Assembly: GCA_964491395.1 (NCBI GenBank)
Contig: CAZBGI010000004.1
Coordinates: forward strand, 1 to 64,000
DNA from: SKVR01 sp964491395
GTDB lineage: Bacteria > Bacteroidota > Bacteroidia > Bacteroidales > UBA7960
Direction: 5' to 3'
DNA length: 64,000 nucleotides
The translations under genes were made by a program, and so were the position numbers. The notes beneath the pieces are model-generated. The model did no database searches. It was not told the origin of the DNA and saw only the letters and a list, made by a program, of their open reading frames with translations. Every line of letters starts with the position of its first letter. The stretch's first letter is position 1. This document shows positions 43,012 to 52,172 of this stretch, in pieces.

Positions 43012-44832
43012 ATGCAAAGAATATTATTGATTTTAGGGATAGGATTACTTCTTCCTCTTGTACTTCATGCAGAAGAAGTTGAATTCAAAGCCTCAGCCCC
43101 TTCAGAGGTTGCAGCAGGAGAAAGATTCCGGCTTACCTTCCAGGTAAATGCCAGACCTTCGGATTTTAACGCTCCTGATATTACAGGGTTTAGAATTCTT
43201 TCGGGACCCAGTCAATCATCCAGCACTTCCATGCAGATGATCAATGGCAAAACTACAGTTAGTGAAAGCTTTAGTTATACGTTTGTTCTTCAGGCTACTG
43301 AAGAAGGCTCATTTACCATAGACCCGGCAGCAATTACAATAGATGGCGAAACTTACCAGTCTAACCCCTTAACTGTAAAGGTACGAAAGGGCTCAACATC
43401 TCCTTCTTCATCTGCTTCTCCATCGCAGCCCAATGAGCCCCGGGCTTCAGGCCGCGATTTGTTTATCAGGGCTACTGCCTCTACCCTGAACCCTTACCAG
43501 GGAGAACAGGTTATCATATCCTATAATTTATATACCCGGGTCTCAGTTAACCAGTATTCTATTGACCGCTTACCTGCCTACCGTGGGTTCTGGTCAGAAA
43601 ATATTACAGCACAAGGTCAACCACAGACCCGCACACAGGTTATTGACGGGCAAACTTACCAGGTGGCTGAGATATACCGCGTGGCGGTATTTCCACAACG
43701 TAGCGGTGAACTTACAGTCGATCCCCTGCAATCTGAACTGGTGGTAAGCTTACCCTCCCAAAGACGACGAAGCCTGATTGATGAGTTTTTCAGCGGTTCT
43801 CCATTTGGCGGCCGCCAGGCCAGACAAACGGTTGAGTCTAACGCGCTTACGCTCAATGTGAAAGCCTTACCTTCCCAGAATAAACCTGCTTCCTTTTCAG
43901 GGATGGTAGGAACAGATTTTGAGGTCAATGCCTCTGTGAATCAAACCGAACTAAATGTCAATGATGCTGCAAACCTTACTATTACTGTTGAAGGCCGCGG
44001 CAACATGCGCATGCTGGAAACGCCTTCCCTCAATTTTCCGGCCAACCTGGAGGTTTTCGATCCCAATATCTCTGACAATATCCGTAATTCTTCCTCAGGA
44101 GTCAGGGGTAGCAGAAGTTTTGATTACGTGCTGATTCCACGCACAGGAGGCGAATTTGTTATCCCTGAATCAGCATTTGTCTATTTCGATCCGCAAACCG
44201 AAAGGTATGTAAGAAAAAGCATTCCTGAATTTGTGCTTCAGGTTTCAGGCGAGGCAAACCCGGCAGGTGACGGAGGTGTTAATCAGGAAGCCATCCAACT
44301 ATTAGGTACCGATATCCGCTTTATTCATACAGGCAGTATTGTGCTCAAACCCAAAGAATCCGTTTTTTATGGCAGCAAGCTTTTCTGGGTGTTGTTGGTA
44401 GTGCCTTTTCTGCTGTTTGCTTTTTTTGTAGTTTATTGGCGCAATCAAATCAGATTGCAAGCCAACCAGGAGCTCTTAAAGAACAAGAAAGCTAAGAAAC
44501 TGGCCAGAAAAAGATTAAAAAAGGCCAAAGATTTTCTGGATAAAAAGCAGGAAAATGATTTTTACGATGAAATATTTAAAGCACTTTGGGGCTATTTATC
44601 TGATAAGCTGAGCATACCGGTTTCGATTTTAAACAAAGAAAATGTTGAAGGTGCTTTCAAAGCCAAAAAAGTGAATCAGGAATTATCCGATAATTTTATG
44701 GCGACACTGAATGAATGCGAATTTGCAAGATTTGCGCCAGGTAAGAAAGAAGACCGGATGTCAAACATTTATCACACAGCAATGAACACCATTGTCACCA
44801 TTGAAAAAGATTTAAGAAATAAACAGGTATAA
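43012..44832 (+). CDS. batD: BatD, oxygen-tolerance protein
   Basis: A 606-residue membrane protein. Start at ATG 43012 (MQRILLILGIGLLLPLVLHA, a signal peptide); a TTG two codons upstream is unlikely. Several extracytoplasmic beta-sandwich domains (about 22-440: EFKASAPSEVAAGERFRLTF, ASTLNPYQGEQVIISYNLY, ASVNQTELNVNDAANLTI), one membrane span (about 458-475) and a cytoplasmic coiled segment (about 480-600). Matches the BatD family (DUF7507-free, 'BatD' Pfam type) in length and domain order. Directly after batC. Confidence 0.9.
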   Translation: MQRILLILGIGLLLPLVLHAEEVEFKASAPSEVAAGERFRLTFQVNARPSDFNAPDITGFRILSGPSQSSSTSMQMINGKTTVSESFSYTFVLQATEEGSFTIDPAAITIDGETYQSNPLTVKVRKGSTSPSSSASPSQPNEPRASGRDLFIRATASTLNPYQGEQVIISYNLYTRVSVNQYSIDRLPAYRGFWSENITAQGQPQTRTQVIDGQTYQVAEIYRVAVFPQRSGELTVDPLQSELVVSLPSQRRRSLIDEFFSGSPFGGRQARQTVESNALTLNVKALPSQNKPASFSGMVGTDFEVNASVNQTELNVNDAANLTITVEGRGNMRMLETPSLNFPANLEVFDPNISDNIRNSSSGVRGSRSFDYVLIPRTGGEFVIPESAFVYFDPQTERYVRKSIPEFVLQVSGEANPAGDGGVNQEAIQLLGTDIRFIHTGSIVLKPKESVFYGSKLFWVLLVVPFLLFAFFVVYWRNQIRLQANQELLKNKKAKKLARKRLKKAKDFLDKKQENDFYDEIFKALWGYLSDKLSIPVSILNKENVEGAFKAKKVNQELSDNFMATLNECEFARFAPGKKEDRMSNIYHTAMNTIVTIEKDLRNKQV

Positions 44833-44833
44833 C

Positions 44834-45592
44834 ATGAACCGGTATTTGATGATTTTTTTGTGGGTTGTGGTTCAGCATTCTTTTCTCAATGCTGCTACCC
44901 CTGAGGAACTTTTCAACCAAGCCAATGATGCTTATAAGCGCAGTGAATACAGTTTTGCTGTGGAACTTTATGAGCAAATACTCTCAGAAGATTTAATTTC
45001 AGCTGAATTGTACTACAACCTGGGAAATGCTTATTTTAAAGATAACAGGATTGGTCCGGCAATCCTGAATTACGAGCGGGCACTGAGACTCAAACCTGCA
45101 GATGAAGATGTTGCTCACAACCTTGAAGTAGCCAGGAGCCGAATCATTGACCGGACCGAAAAACGACCCGAGTTGTTTTATGAAAACTGGTGGAGATCAA
45201 CCTACTCCCTTCTTAACACCAATGGATGGGCTATAACTTCCTTGGTGATTATCTTTCTTTTCCTTGGAACAACTTCCCTGTATCTTTTCTCAAAAACAGT
45301 AATTCTGAAGAAAATTGCTTTTTATTTGATGCTGTTGCTATTTGTTTCAGCGACTCTCTCCTTAATTTTCGCTCAAAAACAATACAACCGCCTTACATCA
45401 GATAAGGAAGCCATCATTATGCAAGCCCGGGTTACCGCAAAGAGTTCACCCTCCTCTCAGAGCCCTGACTTGTTTCTCTTACATGAAGGGACCAGGGTAA
45501 GCATCCGCAATACATTGGGCCAATGGAAGGAAATATCTTTACCCAATGGCAGTGTAGGCTGGATAAATGAAGAAAGCATTGAGGTAATATAG
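44834..45592 (+). CDS. batE: BatE, TPR and SH3-like membrane protein
   Basis: A 252-residue protein: signal peptide 1-19, TPR units (about 24-95, YYNLGNAYFKDNRIGPAILNYERAL), two membrane spans (about 132-153 and 160-178), and a C-terminal bacterial SH3-like domain (about 190-252, ending GSVGWINEESIEVI). The order signal-TPR-TM-SH3 is that of BatE. It starts one base after the batD stop codon, so the two are tightly coupled; last gene of the operon. Confidence 0.88.
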   Translation: MNRYLMIFLWVVVQHSFLNAATPEELFNQANDAYKRSEYSFAVELYEQILSEDLISAELYYNLGNAYFKDNRIGPAILNYERALRLKPADEDVAHNLEVARSRIIDRTEKRPELFYENWWRSTYSLLNTNGWAITSLVIIFLFLGTTSLYLFSKTVILKKIAFYLMLLLFVSATLSLIFAQKQYNRLTSDKEAIIMQARVTAKSSPSSQSPDLFLLHEGTRVSIRNTLGQWKEISLPNGSVGWINEESIEVI

Positions 45593-45664
45593 GTATGAAG
45601 TGCAAGGAATTATTGCTACTTTAGACAAAGTTTTACGGTTGTTTGTTTTTCAAAATCTTTTACC

Positions 45665-47170
45665 ATGGAAGAACCTCAATCTCTGATTGTGGAGGTGGGT
45701 AATCAGGCCCTTTTGGCTTTTATCGGATACCTGATAATCATTGTAATCGTAGGATTGCTTACAGCAAGATTCTCCTCTAAAGGTTTAAGCAATTTTTTTA
45801 TCGGTGGCAGGCAAATGAACATGTTTGTTGTTGCCATTTCGGCAGTTGTAAGCGGTCGAAGTGCATGGCTTTTGCTGGGTTTTACTGGAATGGCTTACAC
45901 CATGGGTTTTTCAGCCCTCTGGGCTGCTGCAGGTTACATAATCGCTGAATTTTTCTTGTTTTTCTTCTATGCACCTCGTCTGCGTCGGTTTAGCGAGGAA
46001 ACTGATTGTATTACCATTCCCGACTTTTTTGAGGAGAGGTTTGCCGACCGTACAGGCTTGATAAGGATACTGGTATCCCTGATTATTATTGTTTTTATGG
46101 TGGCCTATGTTTCAGCTCAGTTTGTAGCCGGAGGCAAAACTTTCAATGCAGGTTTCGAACTTACTCCCTCTCAGGGTATTTTATTAACGGCCATCATCAT
46201 CCTTTTTTACACCATCGTGGGGGGATTTCTGGCCGTTAGCGTTACCGATACCATTCAGGGTTTAATCATGGTAATTGCCCTGCTTGTGCTGCCTGTGGTG
46301 GTCATTATTCATCTGGGTGGTTTTTCAAATTTCTATCAGCAGGCATCATTGATTTATACTTCTACAGGAAATTTTACCAATGCTTTGGCACTTAGTGCGG
46401 GTGCCCTGATAGGATTTATGGGCATAGGACTGGGCTCTGTTGGGAATCCTCATATTATTGCCCGTTATATGTCTATAAAAGACCCGGAGAAGCTAAAAAT
46501 CACTGCTTATGTAGGAACCACTACCAATGTTTTGATGGCGGCAGGAGCTTTGCTTACCGGAATGGTCGGAAGGATATACTTTCCTGATATTTCCATGCTT
46601 CCCCTGCAGGATGAAGAAAACCTCTACCCTGCCCTGGCAAGCGAGCATCTGCACCCCGTGATGTTTGGAGTAGTGATTGCCTCAATTTTTGCAGCCATCA
46701 TGTCTACCGCTGACTCACAGTTACTGGTGGCTGCATCAGCAATGGCAAGAGATATATATGAAAAAATTTATCATAAAAACAAACAAGTGAGCCAGGAAAA
46801 GCTGGTGGCCATTAGCCGCTGGTTCGTGTTGCTTTTGGTAATTCTTTCGCTGATATTGGCTTTCCTGGCTGAAGACATCGTATTTTGGCTGGTTTTGTTT
46901 GCCTGGGCAGGCCTGGGTGCTGCTTTTGGCCCCACTTCCATTCTTGCCATATATTGGAAAAACACTACCCGATGGGGAATAATTGCTGGTATTATATCCG
47001 GTTCTGTAACCGTTATCATATGGAACCGCATAGAAATTCTCAAAGATGTTATTTATGAACTGGTGCCTGCCTTTATTATTGCTTTTCTGGTTACCATTAT
47101 AGTGAGTAAATTTACACCCAAAGCCCCTGATAACGAAATTATTTTTAATAAACTCAATCGCAAACATTAA
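45665..47170 (+). CDS. Sodium:solute symporter (PutP-like)
   Basis: A 501-residue SSS family transporter with 13 predicted spans. Landmarks: FFIGGRQMNMFVVAISAVVSGRSAWLLLG (TM2 with the Na+ site region), a TIPDFFEERF segment, and STADSQLLVAASAMARDIY in TM8-9. These are closest in pattern to PutP-type proline symporters, but the substrate cannot be fixed by eye. It is 72 bp after batE and 15 bp before the TlpA-like gene. Confidence 0.88.
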   Translation: MEEPQSLIVEVGNQALLAFIGYLIIIVIVGLLTARFSSKGLSNFFIGGRQMNMFVVAISAVVSGRSAWLLLGFTGMAYTMGFSALWAAAGYIIAEFFLFFFYAPRLRRFSEETDCITIPDFFEERFADRTGLIRILVSLIIIVFMVAYVSAQFVAGGKTFNAGFELTPSQGILLTAIIILFYTIVGGFLAVSVTDTIQGLIMVIALLVLPVVVIIHLGGFSNFYQQASLIYTSTGNFTNALALSAGALIGFMGIGLGSVGNPHIIARYMSIKDPEKLKITAYVGTTTNVLMAAGALLTGMVGRIYFPDISMLPLQDEENLYPALASEHLHPVMFGVVIASIFAAIMSTADSQLLVAASAMARDIYEKIYHKNKQVSQEKLVAISRWFVLLLVILSLILAFLAEDIVFWLVLFAWAGLGAAFGPTSILAIYWKNTTRWGIIAGIISGSVTVIIWNRIEILKDVIYELVPAFIIAFLVTIIVSKFTPKAPDNEIIFNKLNRKH

Positions 47171-47185
47171 CCAAACACCACAAAC

Positions 47186-48289
47186 ATGAAAAAAACAATT
47201 TTTTTACTTTTAACGGTAACTATGTTGGCCTGTGGGACAACCCCGGAAGAGCAGTACACTTTGCATGGAAAGATTGAAGAGCCAACCGGCGGCTTTGCAT
47301 ATCTCCAGGATAGGGTTTCCGGTCAAATGATTGTTAAGGATTCAATATCCATTAAGGATGGAGAATTTACTTTTGAAGGAACCATGGATTCTCCCCAAAT
47401 GTACTACATAAGTATTGATGGAATTTCGGGAAGAATTGCCATATTCATGGAAAACTCCGACATAACATTGAATATAACCCAGAATGAACCCTTGCTATAT
47501 ACTGTAGAGGGATCCAAATCGCATGATATCTACCAGGAGATGAATGATTTGGTGGCTCCGTATGATGAGAGAGCGCGCTATGTGCAAAAGGAGTTGCCTG
47601 AGGCAGAAAAAGCTGACAAAAAGCAAGAAGTAGAGGAGTTGAGAGAAATGAGCCGGGAAGTTGCAGAACAAAAAAAAGAAGCCGTAATTTCTTTTATCCG
47701 CCAATACCCCGATATGGCAGTTTCAGTTTATATTGCACAACGCCAGCTGATGCATGGTGCCAGTGCTGAAGAACTGGAGGAGATTTTTGTGCTTTTTGAT
47801 GAATCTCTCAAAGGAACACGGTATTATGATGAGATGGAAAACAGCCTCAATACGCTCAGGAGAGTTGCCATTGGCAAGCCTGCAATTGATTTTACCCTTA
47901 CCAATCCTGAAGGAGAAGCTGTATCCTTATCCGATTTTCGTGGTGAAATGGTCCTCATCAGTTTCTGGGCTTCGTGGTGTCCGTATTGCAGGGATGCCAA
48001 TCCCGAGTTGGTAAGGATTTATGATGAGTTTTCTGACAAGGGGTTTGAAATAGTGGGCGTGTCACTGGATCGAACCCGTGAAGCCTGGGTGCAGGGTATT
48101 GAGGAAGATGAACTTGAGTGGCCCCAGGTTAGTGACCTGCAAGGCTGGCGCAGCGGCCCCGCGGCAGATTACGCTGTGAGAAGTATTCCGCAGAATGTGC
48201 TGATTGATCAAAATGGCATTATCATTGACCGAAACCTTGATTATTATGAATTGGAAGAAAAACTCCCCGCTTTGCTTGCCGGAGTATAG
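47186..48289 (+). CDS. TlpA-like thioredoxin lipoprotein with DUF4369 domain
   Basis: A 367-residue lipoprotein (lipobox MLAC, C16). N-terminal DUF4369 domain (about 22-115, LHGKIEEPTGGFAYLQDRVSG), a charged helical linker (about 120-190), and a C-terminal thioredoxin fold (about 230-365) with active site WCPYC (C265, C268) and a cis-Pro in RSIPQNVL. It acts in the periplasm as a disulfide reductase or oxidoreductase. This architecture is very common in Bacteroidota. Terminator follows. Confidence 0.9.
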   Translation: MKKTIFLLLTVTMLACGTTPEEQYTLHGKIEEPTGGFAYLQDRVSGQMIVKDSISIKDGEFTFEGTMDSPQMYYISIDGISGRIAIFMENSDITLNITQNEPLLYTVEGSKSHDIYQEMNDLVAPYDERARYVQKELPEAEKADKKQEVEELREMSREVAEQKKEAVISFIRQYPDMAVSVYIAQRQLMHGASAEELEEIFVLFDESLKGTRYYDEMENSLNTLRRVAIGKPAIDFTLTNPEGEAVSLSDFRGEMVLISFWASWCPYCRDANPELVRIYDEFSDKGFEIVGVSLDRTREAWVQGIEEDELEWPQVSDLQGWRSGPAADYAVRSIPQNVLIDQNGIIIDRNLDYYELEEKLPALLAGV

Positions 48290-48322
48290 GCGGATATCCT
48301 TCTCTCAGATATAATACAAATT

Positions 48323-48361
48323 AACCCCTGCCAATTTCTTGTAATGGTTTTTGCAGGGGTT
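48323..48361 (+). terminator. Terminator after TlpA-like gene
   Basis: Stem aacccctgc / gcaggggtt followed by T residues. Confidence 0.8.
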
Positions 48362-48427
48362 TTTATATAAAGGAAATTCCACCACTCGGAATTATCTCAA
48401 CCTGAAGTAGCTATGCTTTCCTGTTTT

Positions 48428-49693
48428 TTAAAAGGTATATTTTGCTGAAAGAACAACATGATAGTTAATGGCAGGATCCATTGATTTTACAGGTACCCTG
48501 TTTTCGTCAAACTCTTCTGCATAAACAGCGCTGTACCAAGCCACTTCCCCTCCAAAGCTGAAGTTATCTGTGGCAAAATAGATAAGCCTGGGAGATATAC
48601 GCAGTAAATAATGCAAATCAGTATACTGATGCAATTTTATTTCCGGAATGGTTAAGAAAGGCTCATCCGAGCCCAGGTTTTCGGTATATCCGGCAAAAAA
48701 TCCCCATTGCCACACTTTGTTGTTGGAATGAATATCCGTCCAGAGAGAAAGCGTTTTCAGGTTGGCATAATCATAGTCACTTTGCCAGAACTCAGGATTA
48801 ACAGCATCCTGCGGAGTACCCTGAGCACCATAACCCCCAATCATAACAAAATTGCTGAAGTTTTCACCATACATCGCTTCAAACTTCAGGGTTACCGGGA
48901 GGGTGGTAATTTTGGAAAAACCCTGTATGTTATAAGACCCAATATTTTTGTGGGTAGCTACATTGCCTCCTGTAACATCACGTGGAGACAAAAATTTGTA
49001 ACCTGCCGTCAATCCCAGCAGAAAATTATCAGGATTGTACCGGAGTTGAAGTTGCGAATCAGGTAATCCAGAATTGCGCTGCTGATCGACAGGACCCGCA
49101 CTTCTGTGATACCCATGCATTAGGAATGAAACCGAACCGGAGAAGTCTGAAAAAAAATTGTGTTTAACTCTTACCTGGGGAGAGCGGTTCAGGGGATGAA
49201 AAGGAACAGCAGATGCAAAAGATATAGTAGATGGAAAACAGTCAAGTACAAAAGTAGGATGAAAAGCATGTCCCAGAAGTAATTCAGTTTTTTCCCATTG
49301 TAACATTATATATGCATGTCGCAGTCTTAGAAGTCTTGTATAATCCTGATGCGTAGCAAAAAAATCGGCTTCTATTCTGGCACTCGCCCGGGCTCCCAAA
49401 ACATCGGGGCCGGTAACATTCATCCCAAACCGGGATTGTAAAGCCAGCATATTCAGCTTTGATCTTTTGTTAATATCATTGCCATTGATATCAAATTCAG
49501 GTTTATCAGGGAAAAGATACAACTGCCCATCCCGGGTATCCAATGAACGATAGGTATCATATTGTATGTCATAGCTAACATATCCGTAAGGCTTTATTGT
49601 GTAGGGTTTTTCCTGCCCTTTTGTACTGATGATAAACGAAATCAGCAGAATAATTACGATTAGCAGCTTTTTGATAAGGGTAGTTCTTTTCAT
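48428..49693 (-). CDS. Porin-like outer-membrane protein
   Basis: A 421-residue protein with signal peptide 1-26 and a mature part made of alternating amphipathic strands (GYVSYDIQYDTYRS, ARASARIEADFFA, RLRHAYIMLQWEKTELLLGH) and ending in a C-terminal aromatic strand VVLSAKYTF, as expected for a 16-18-strand barrel. The phrase around LRLRHAYIMLQWEKTELLLGHAFHP resembles Bacteroidota porin-like/DcaP-type proteins. The substrate is unknown. Single gene. Confidence 0.7.
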   Translation of the reverse strand: MKRTTLIKKLLIVIILLISFIISTKGQEKPYTIKPYGYVSYDIQYDTYRSLDTRDGQLYLFPDKPEFDINGNDINKRSKLNMLALQSRFGMNVTGPDVLGARASARIEADFFATHQDYTRLLRLRHAYIMLQWEKTELLLGHAFHPTFVLDCFPSTISFASAVPFHPLNRSPQVRVKHNFFSDFSGSVSFLMHGYHRSAGPVDQQRNSGLPDSQLQLRYNPDNFLLGLTAGYKFLSPRDVTGGNVATHKNIGSYNIQGFSKITTLPVTLKFEAMYGENFSNFVMIGGYGAQGTPQDAVNPEFWQSDYDYANLKTLSLWTDIHSNNKVWQWGFFAGYTENLGSDEPFLTIPEIKLHQYTDLHYLLRISPRLIYFATDNFSFGGEVAWYSAVYAEEFDENRVPVKSMDPAINYHVVLSAKYTF

Positions 49694-50227
49694 CTGTATT
49701 TAATTTTATGAGTTCGGTCAGATGGAACCTCCAAAATTCCTATATTGCCTTGACCAACAGTAATTTTTTAAATAATCATCCAAAATGAGATATAAGCATA
49801 ATCAAGTAGGTATCATTATCGTAAAACACTTTTTGTAATTTTGTTAAACACACTCAATTTTAGGTCACTCTGCCTGGGAAGGATAACTGCTTACCACAAG
49901 GATACGGTTTTTCTCAATAACAGTTTCACTCGAATAGAATTGGTCTGATTAATTGGGTAGATATAACCTGCCTGAATGTTTTTATCTTTTTACTGTTGAA
50001 CGTGCAGTGTCCATACTAGTTTCATTCGGGGACAACTAATTCTTGAGTTTCTGATTGAAAACCACTTACAACTTGTTTCATCTCAATGGTACGTGCTAAA
50101 GTAGGGAATTATCTTACCCCAAAGCACCGTGTAATTACTATAAAAAGAACCGTGATTCCCTTAATTTTGCGAATGAATGAGAGTAATCCCAACATATAAG
50201 CAGGAAAACCATTATCACTATAATAAG
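49694..50227. other. Gene-free interval
   Basis: About 530 bp with no supported coding frame and no recognised RNA. Confidence 0.45.
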
Positions 50228-50263
50228 AAACACAAAAGCCCGGAAAACCGGGCTTTTGTGTTT
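50228..50263 (-). terminator. Terminator after Spy-like gene
   Basis: Perfect 16-bp stem aaacacaaaagcccgg / ccgggcttttgtgttt with a 4-base loop. Confidence 0.9.
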
Positions 50264-50288
50264 CAATGTTTGAATTCTCTTCAAAGGA

Positions 50289-50774
50289 TTATCTTCTGCG
50301 ACCTCCGGGTCTGTCATCGTTCAATCTTCCCTGGCCACCTCCTGCTCCTCTCCTGTATCCGTCACCTTGTCCCATGCGGCCAAGGTTTCTGGCTCTGCTA
50401 TCAAAAATAACTCTTTGTTCGGGGGTTAGAAGATTTCTTACTTCCTGACGATGTTCCTCCAGTGCTTTCAATTGAGTAGCCCTTTTCTGTGCCATTTGAT
50501 CAATGATGGCATTGATTTCATTCATATTGGGGTTTTCGGCCAGGGTTAAAGATCTTTTGCGTGCTCTCAGTTCGTTCATTTCTGCCCTGTGCTGGGTAGT
50601 AGCAGCAATTCTTTCGGTGCGCAATGCCTCAATTTGCGTTTGTTGTTCTTCCGTTAAATCAGGCAAAATACATTCTCCATACTGATTGCCTCTCATGCCT
50701 CTTTGGCCAAAAGACTCAAAAGAAACAAACAGAACAAACAATGCAACAAAGAATACAAAATTTTTAGTTTTCAT
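50289..50774 (-). CDS. Spy/CpxP-like periplasmic LTxxQ protein
   Basis: A 161-residue protein with signal peptide 1-23. The helical core has two LTxxQ motifs (LTEEQQTQ about 40-47 and LTPEQRVI about 117-124), the mark of the Spy/CpxP fold, and the tail is rich in Gly and Arg. Family members are periplasmic chaperones or heavy-metal-responsive sensors. It is on the same strand as the downstream hydrogenase-related genes but separated from Rrf2 by 270 bp, so not in one operon by spacing. Confidence 0.8.
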   Translation of the reverse strand: MKTKNFVFFVALFVLFVSFESFGQRGMRGNQYGECILPDLTEEQQTQIEALRTERIAATTQHRAEMNELRARKRSLTLAENPNMNEINAIIDQMAQKRATQLKALEEHRQEVRNLLTPEQRVIFDSRARNLGRMGQGDGYRRGAGGGQGRLNDDRPGGRRR

Positions 50775-51045
50775 AATAATTCAATATTTAAGGTTAAAAA
50801 ATGATTTCATCAGAAAATAATTTACTTAAATTGATAGTCTGATGGAAATTGCATGAATTGACTTACTTACTATCTTTATAGTGTGTAGGGTTCATGCAAG
50901 TTTCTTTTGTTCCTTTGATTGAATTTTTCACCAATGGTTTAATGGGAACTACAAAACTTTTGTTTTTATGATCAAAATTTATGAAACAGGATAGGACAAC
51001 TAAGTGGTGATATGCTCCCTAATGTTGCTCAAAGTGCAGTTTATC

Positions 51046-51453
51046 TTAGGGTTCGTTGATAAATTTTTCAAGGCTCTGATCTTTAAAATATTCTTTGAAC
51101 TGGTTGGTAACAGAGTTAACCATCCCTCCCATCAGGCATTTGTCAAAAGGACAAATCTGTCTGTCAAGCGGACATTTGGGCGTCTCAATTTTACCTTCAA
51201 TGGCCTCATAAATATCGAGAATGGTAATTTCTGATGGCTTAACATTAAGCACAAACCCTCCACTGGGACCTCTAACAGACCGAAGATAGTTTTGCTTTAC
51301 CAATTGTTGAAGGACTTTTGCCAGGTGATTGCGGGATGCTCCCATCTCTTTCGAGAGAATGTTGACGTTGATATGGATGTCGGACTTGGCAATCAATACC
51401 ATGGAGTGAATGGCCAGTGAGGCGGCTTCTGATAAATGAACGATTTTAGCCAT
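51046..51453 (-). CDS. Rrf2 family transcriptional regulator with three cysteines
   Basis: A 135-residue winged-helix regulator. DNA-binding half: LSEAASLAIHSMVLIAKS and the HTH KEMGASRNHLAKVLQQLVKQNYLRS. The wing RGPSGGFVLN is typical of Rrf2. C94, C101 and C106 in CPLDRQICPFDKC match the three-Cys Fe-S cluster pattern of IscR/NsrR-type members, so it probably senses iron-sulfur status, NO or redox. It is at the end of the hydrogenase-related gene run, with the small TM1266-type genes next to it. Confidence 0.88.
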   Translation of the reverse strand: MAKIVHLSEAASLAIHSMVLIAKSDIHINVNILSKEMGASRNHLAKVLQQLVKQNYLRSVRGPSGGFVLNVKPSEITILDIYEAIEGKIETPKCPLDRQICPFDKCLMGGMVNSVTNQFKEYFKDQSLEKFINEP

Positions 51454-51518
51454 GTATTTTAAAGACTTAGGTTTCCGAATTATCGAAAAGGAATAGGATT
51501 AGTTATAGATATAATATT

Positions 51519-51770
51519 TTAAAAAGTCATTTTTTGCACCTTCACACCCTCGAGCGATAGGATTTCATTTTCCAGCCGCATGCATTCTTCCCTGTCTCCC
51601 ATCAACTCCAGCAATATCAGGCCGGCGCTGCCGGTATTGGGAATATCAAGTTCATTCAATCCCAGCCGGGTTTTTATACAGCAACCATATTTGCTGAAAA
51701 TGTTCTGCAGCTTTACAGCATGTTTCTCTTTTTCCTGCACCATCAGGCCGAGTATAACCAATTGTTCCAT
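51519..51770 (-). CDS. TM1266-type small regulator, copy 1
   Basis: An 83-residue protein with a ferredoxin-like/ACT-like fold (VILGLMVQEKEKHAVKLQNIFSKYG, LILLELMGDREECMRLENEILSLEGVKVQKM). It matches the family annotated as 'iron-only hydrogenase system regulator' (TM1266), which occurs beside [FeFe]-hydrogenase maturases. It is related to NikR C-terminal domains but has no DNA-binding part. The second copy lies 44 bp upstream. What it binds is unknown. Confidence 0.8.
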   Translation of the reverse strand: MEQLVILGLMVQEKEKHAVKLQNIFSKYGCCIKTRLGLNELDIPNTGSAGLILLELMGDREECMRLENEILSLEGVKVQKMTF

Positions 51771-51814
51771 TTTTAATTGTTTTCTGGTAAATTCTTCATT
51801 AAAAAATTCGGAGT

Positions 51815-52084
51815 TCAGCTATTGCGGAATTCCATTGTTTGTACTTCAATTCCGCCTATTTCAGCGAGTTCCTGCTGAAGCTGAGCAATTTTTTCATGGT
51901 CACCCTGCATTACAAGCAATATTGTTCCTACCCGGCTACATACCTCACGCGACAATTCATGAAATCCAAGCCTTGTGCGGATAATTGAAGCATACCTGGT
52001 AAGCACCTCCTGGGTCTTTCCGGATTCTTTTATCCGGTCATAAACCATGATTCCTAATATTTTTGTTTGTGCCATCGAACCCAT
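51815..52084 (-). CDS. TM1266-type small regulator, copy 2
   Basis: An 89-residue paralogue of the previous gene (TKILGIMVYDRIKESGKTQEVLTRYASIIRTRLGF, LLVMQGDHEKIAQLQQELAEIGGIEVQTMEF). The start may be the ATG at 52084 or the one at 52075; the latter (MAQTKILG) fits the family better. It lies 88 bp downstream of hydG, the usual place. Two adjacent copies are worth noting, since I expect one per maturase cluster. Confidence 0.8.
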   Translation of the reverse strand: MGSMAQTKILGIMVYDRIKESGKTQEVLTRYASIIRTRLGFHELSREVCSRVGTILLVMQGDHEKIAQLQQELAEIGGIEVQTMEFRNS

Positions 52085-52172
52085 TGTATTTAAGAAAATG
52101 ATTTTTATAATTTATGAATCTGCATCAACGCACTGATAATTTATTTTATTGTATTACAATCCATTTGTTACA

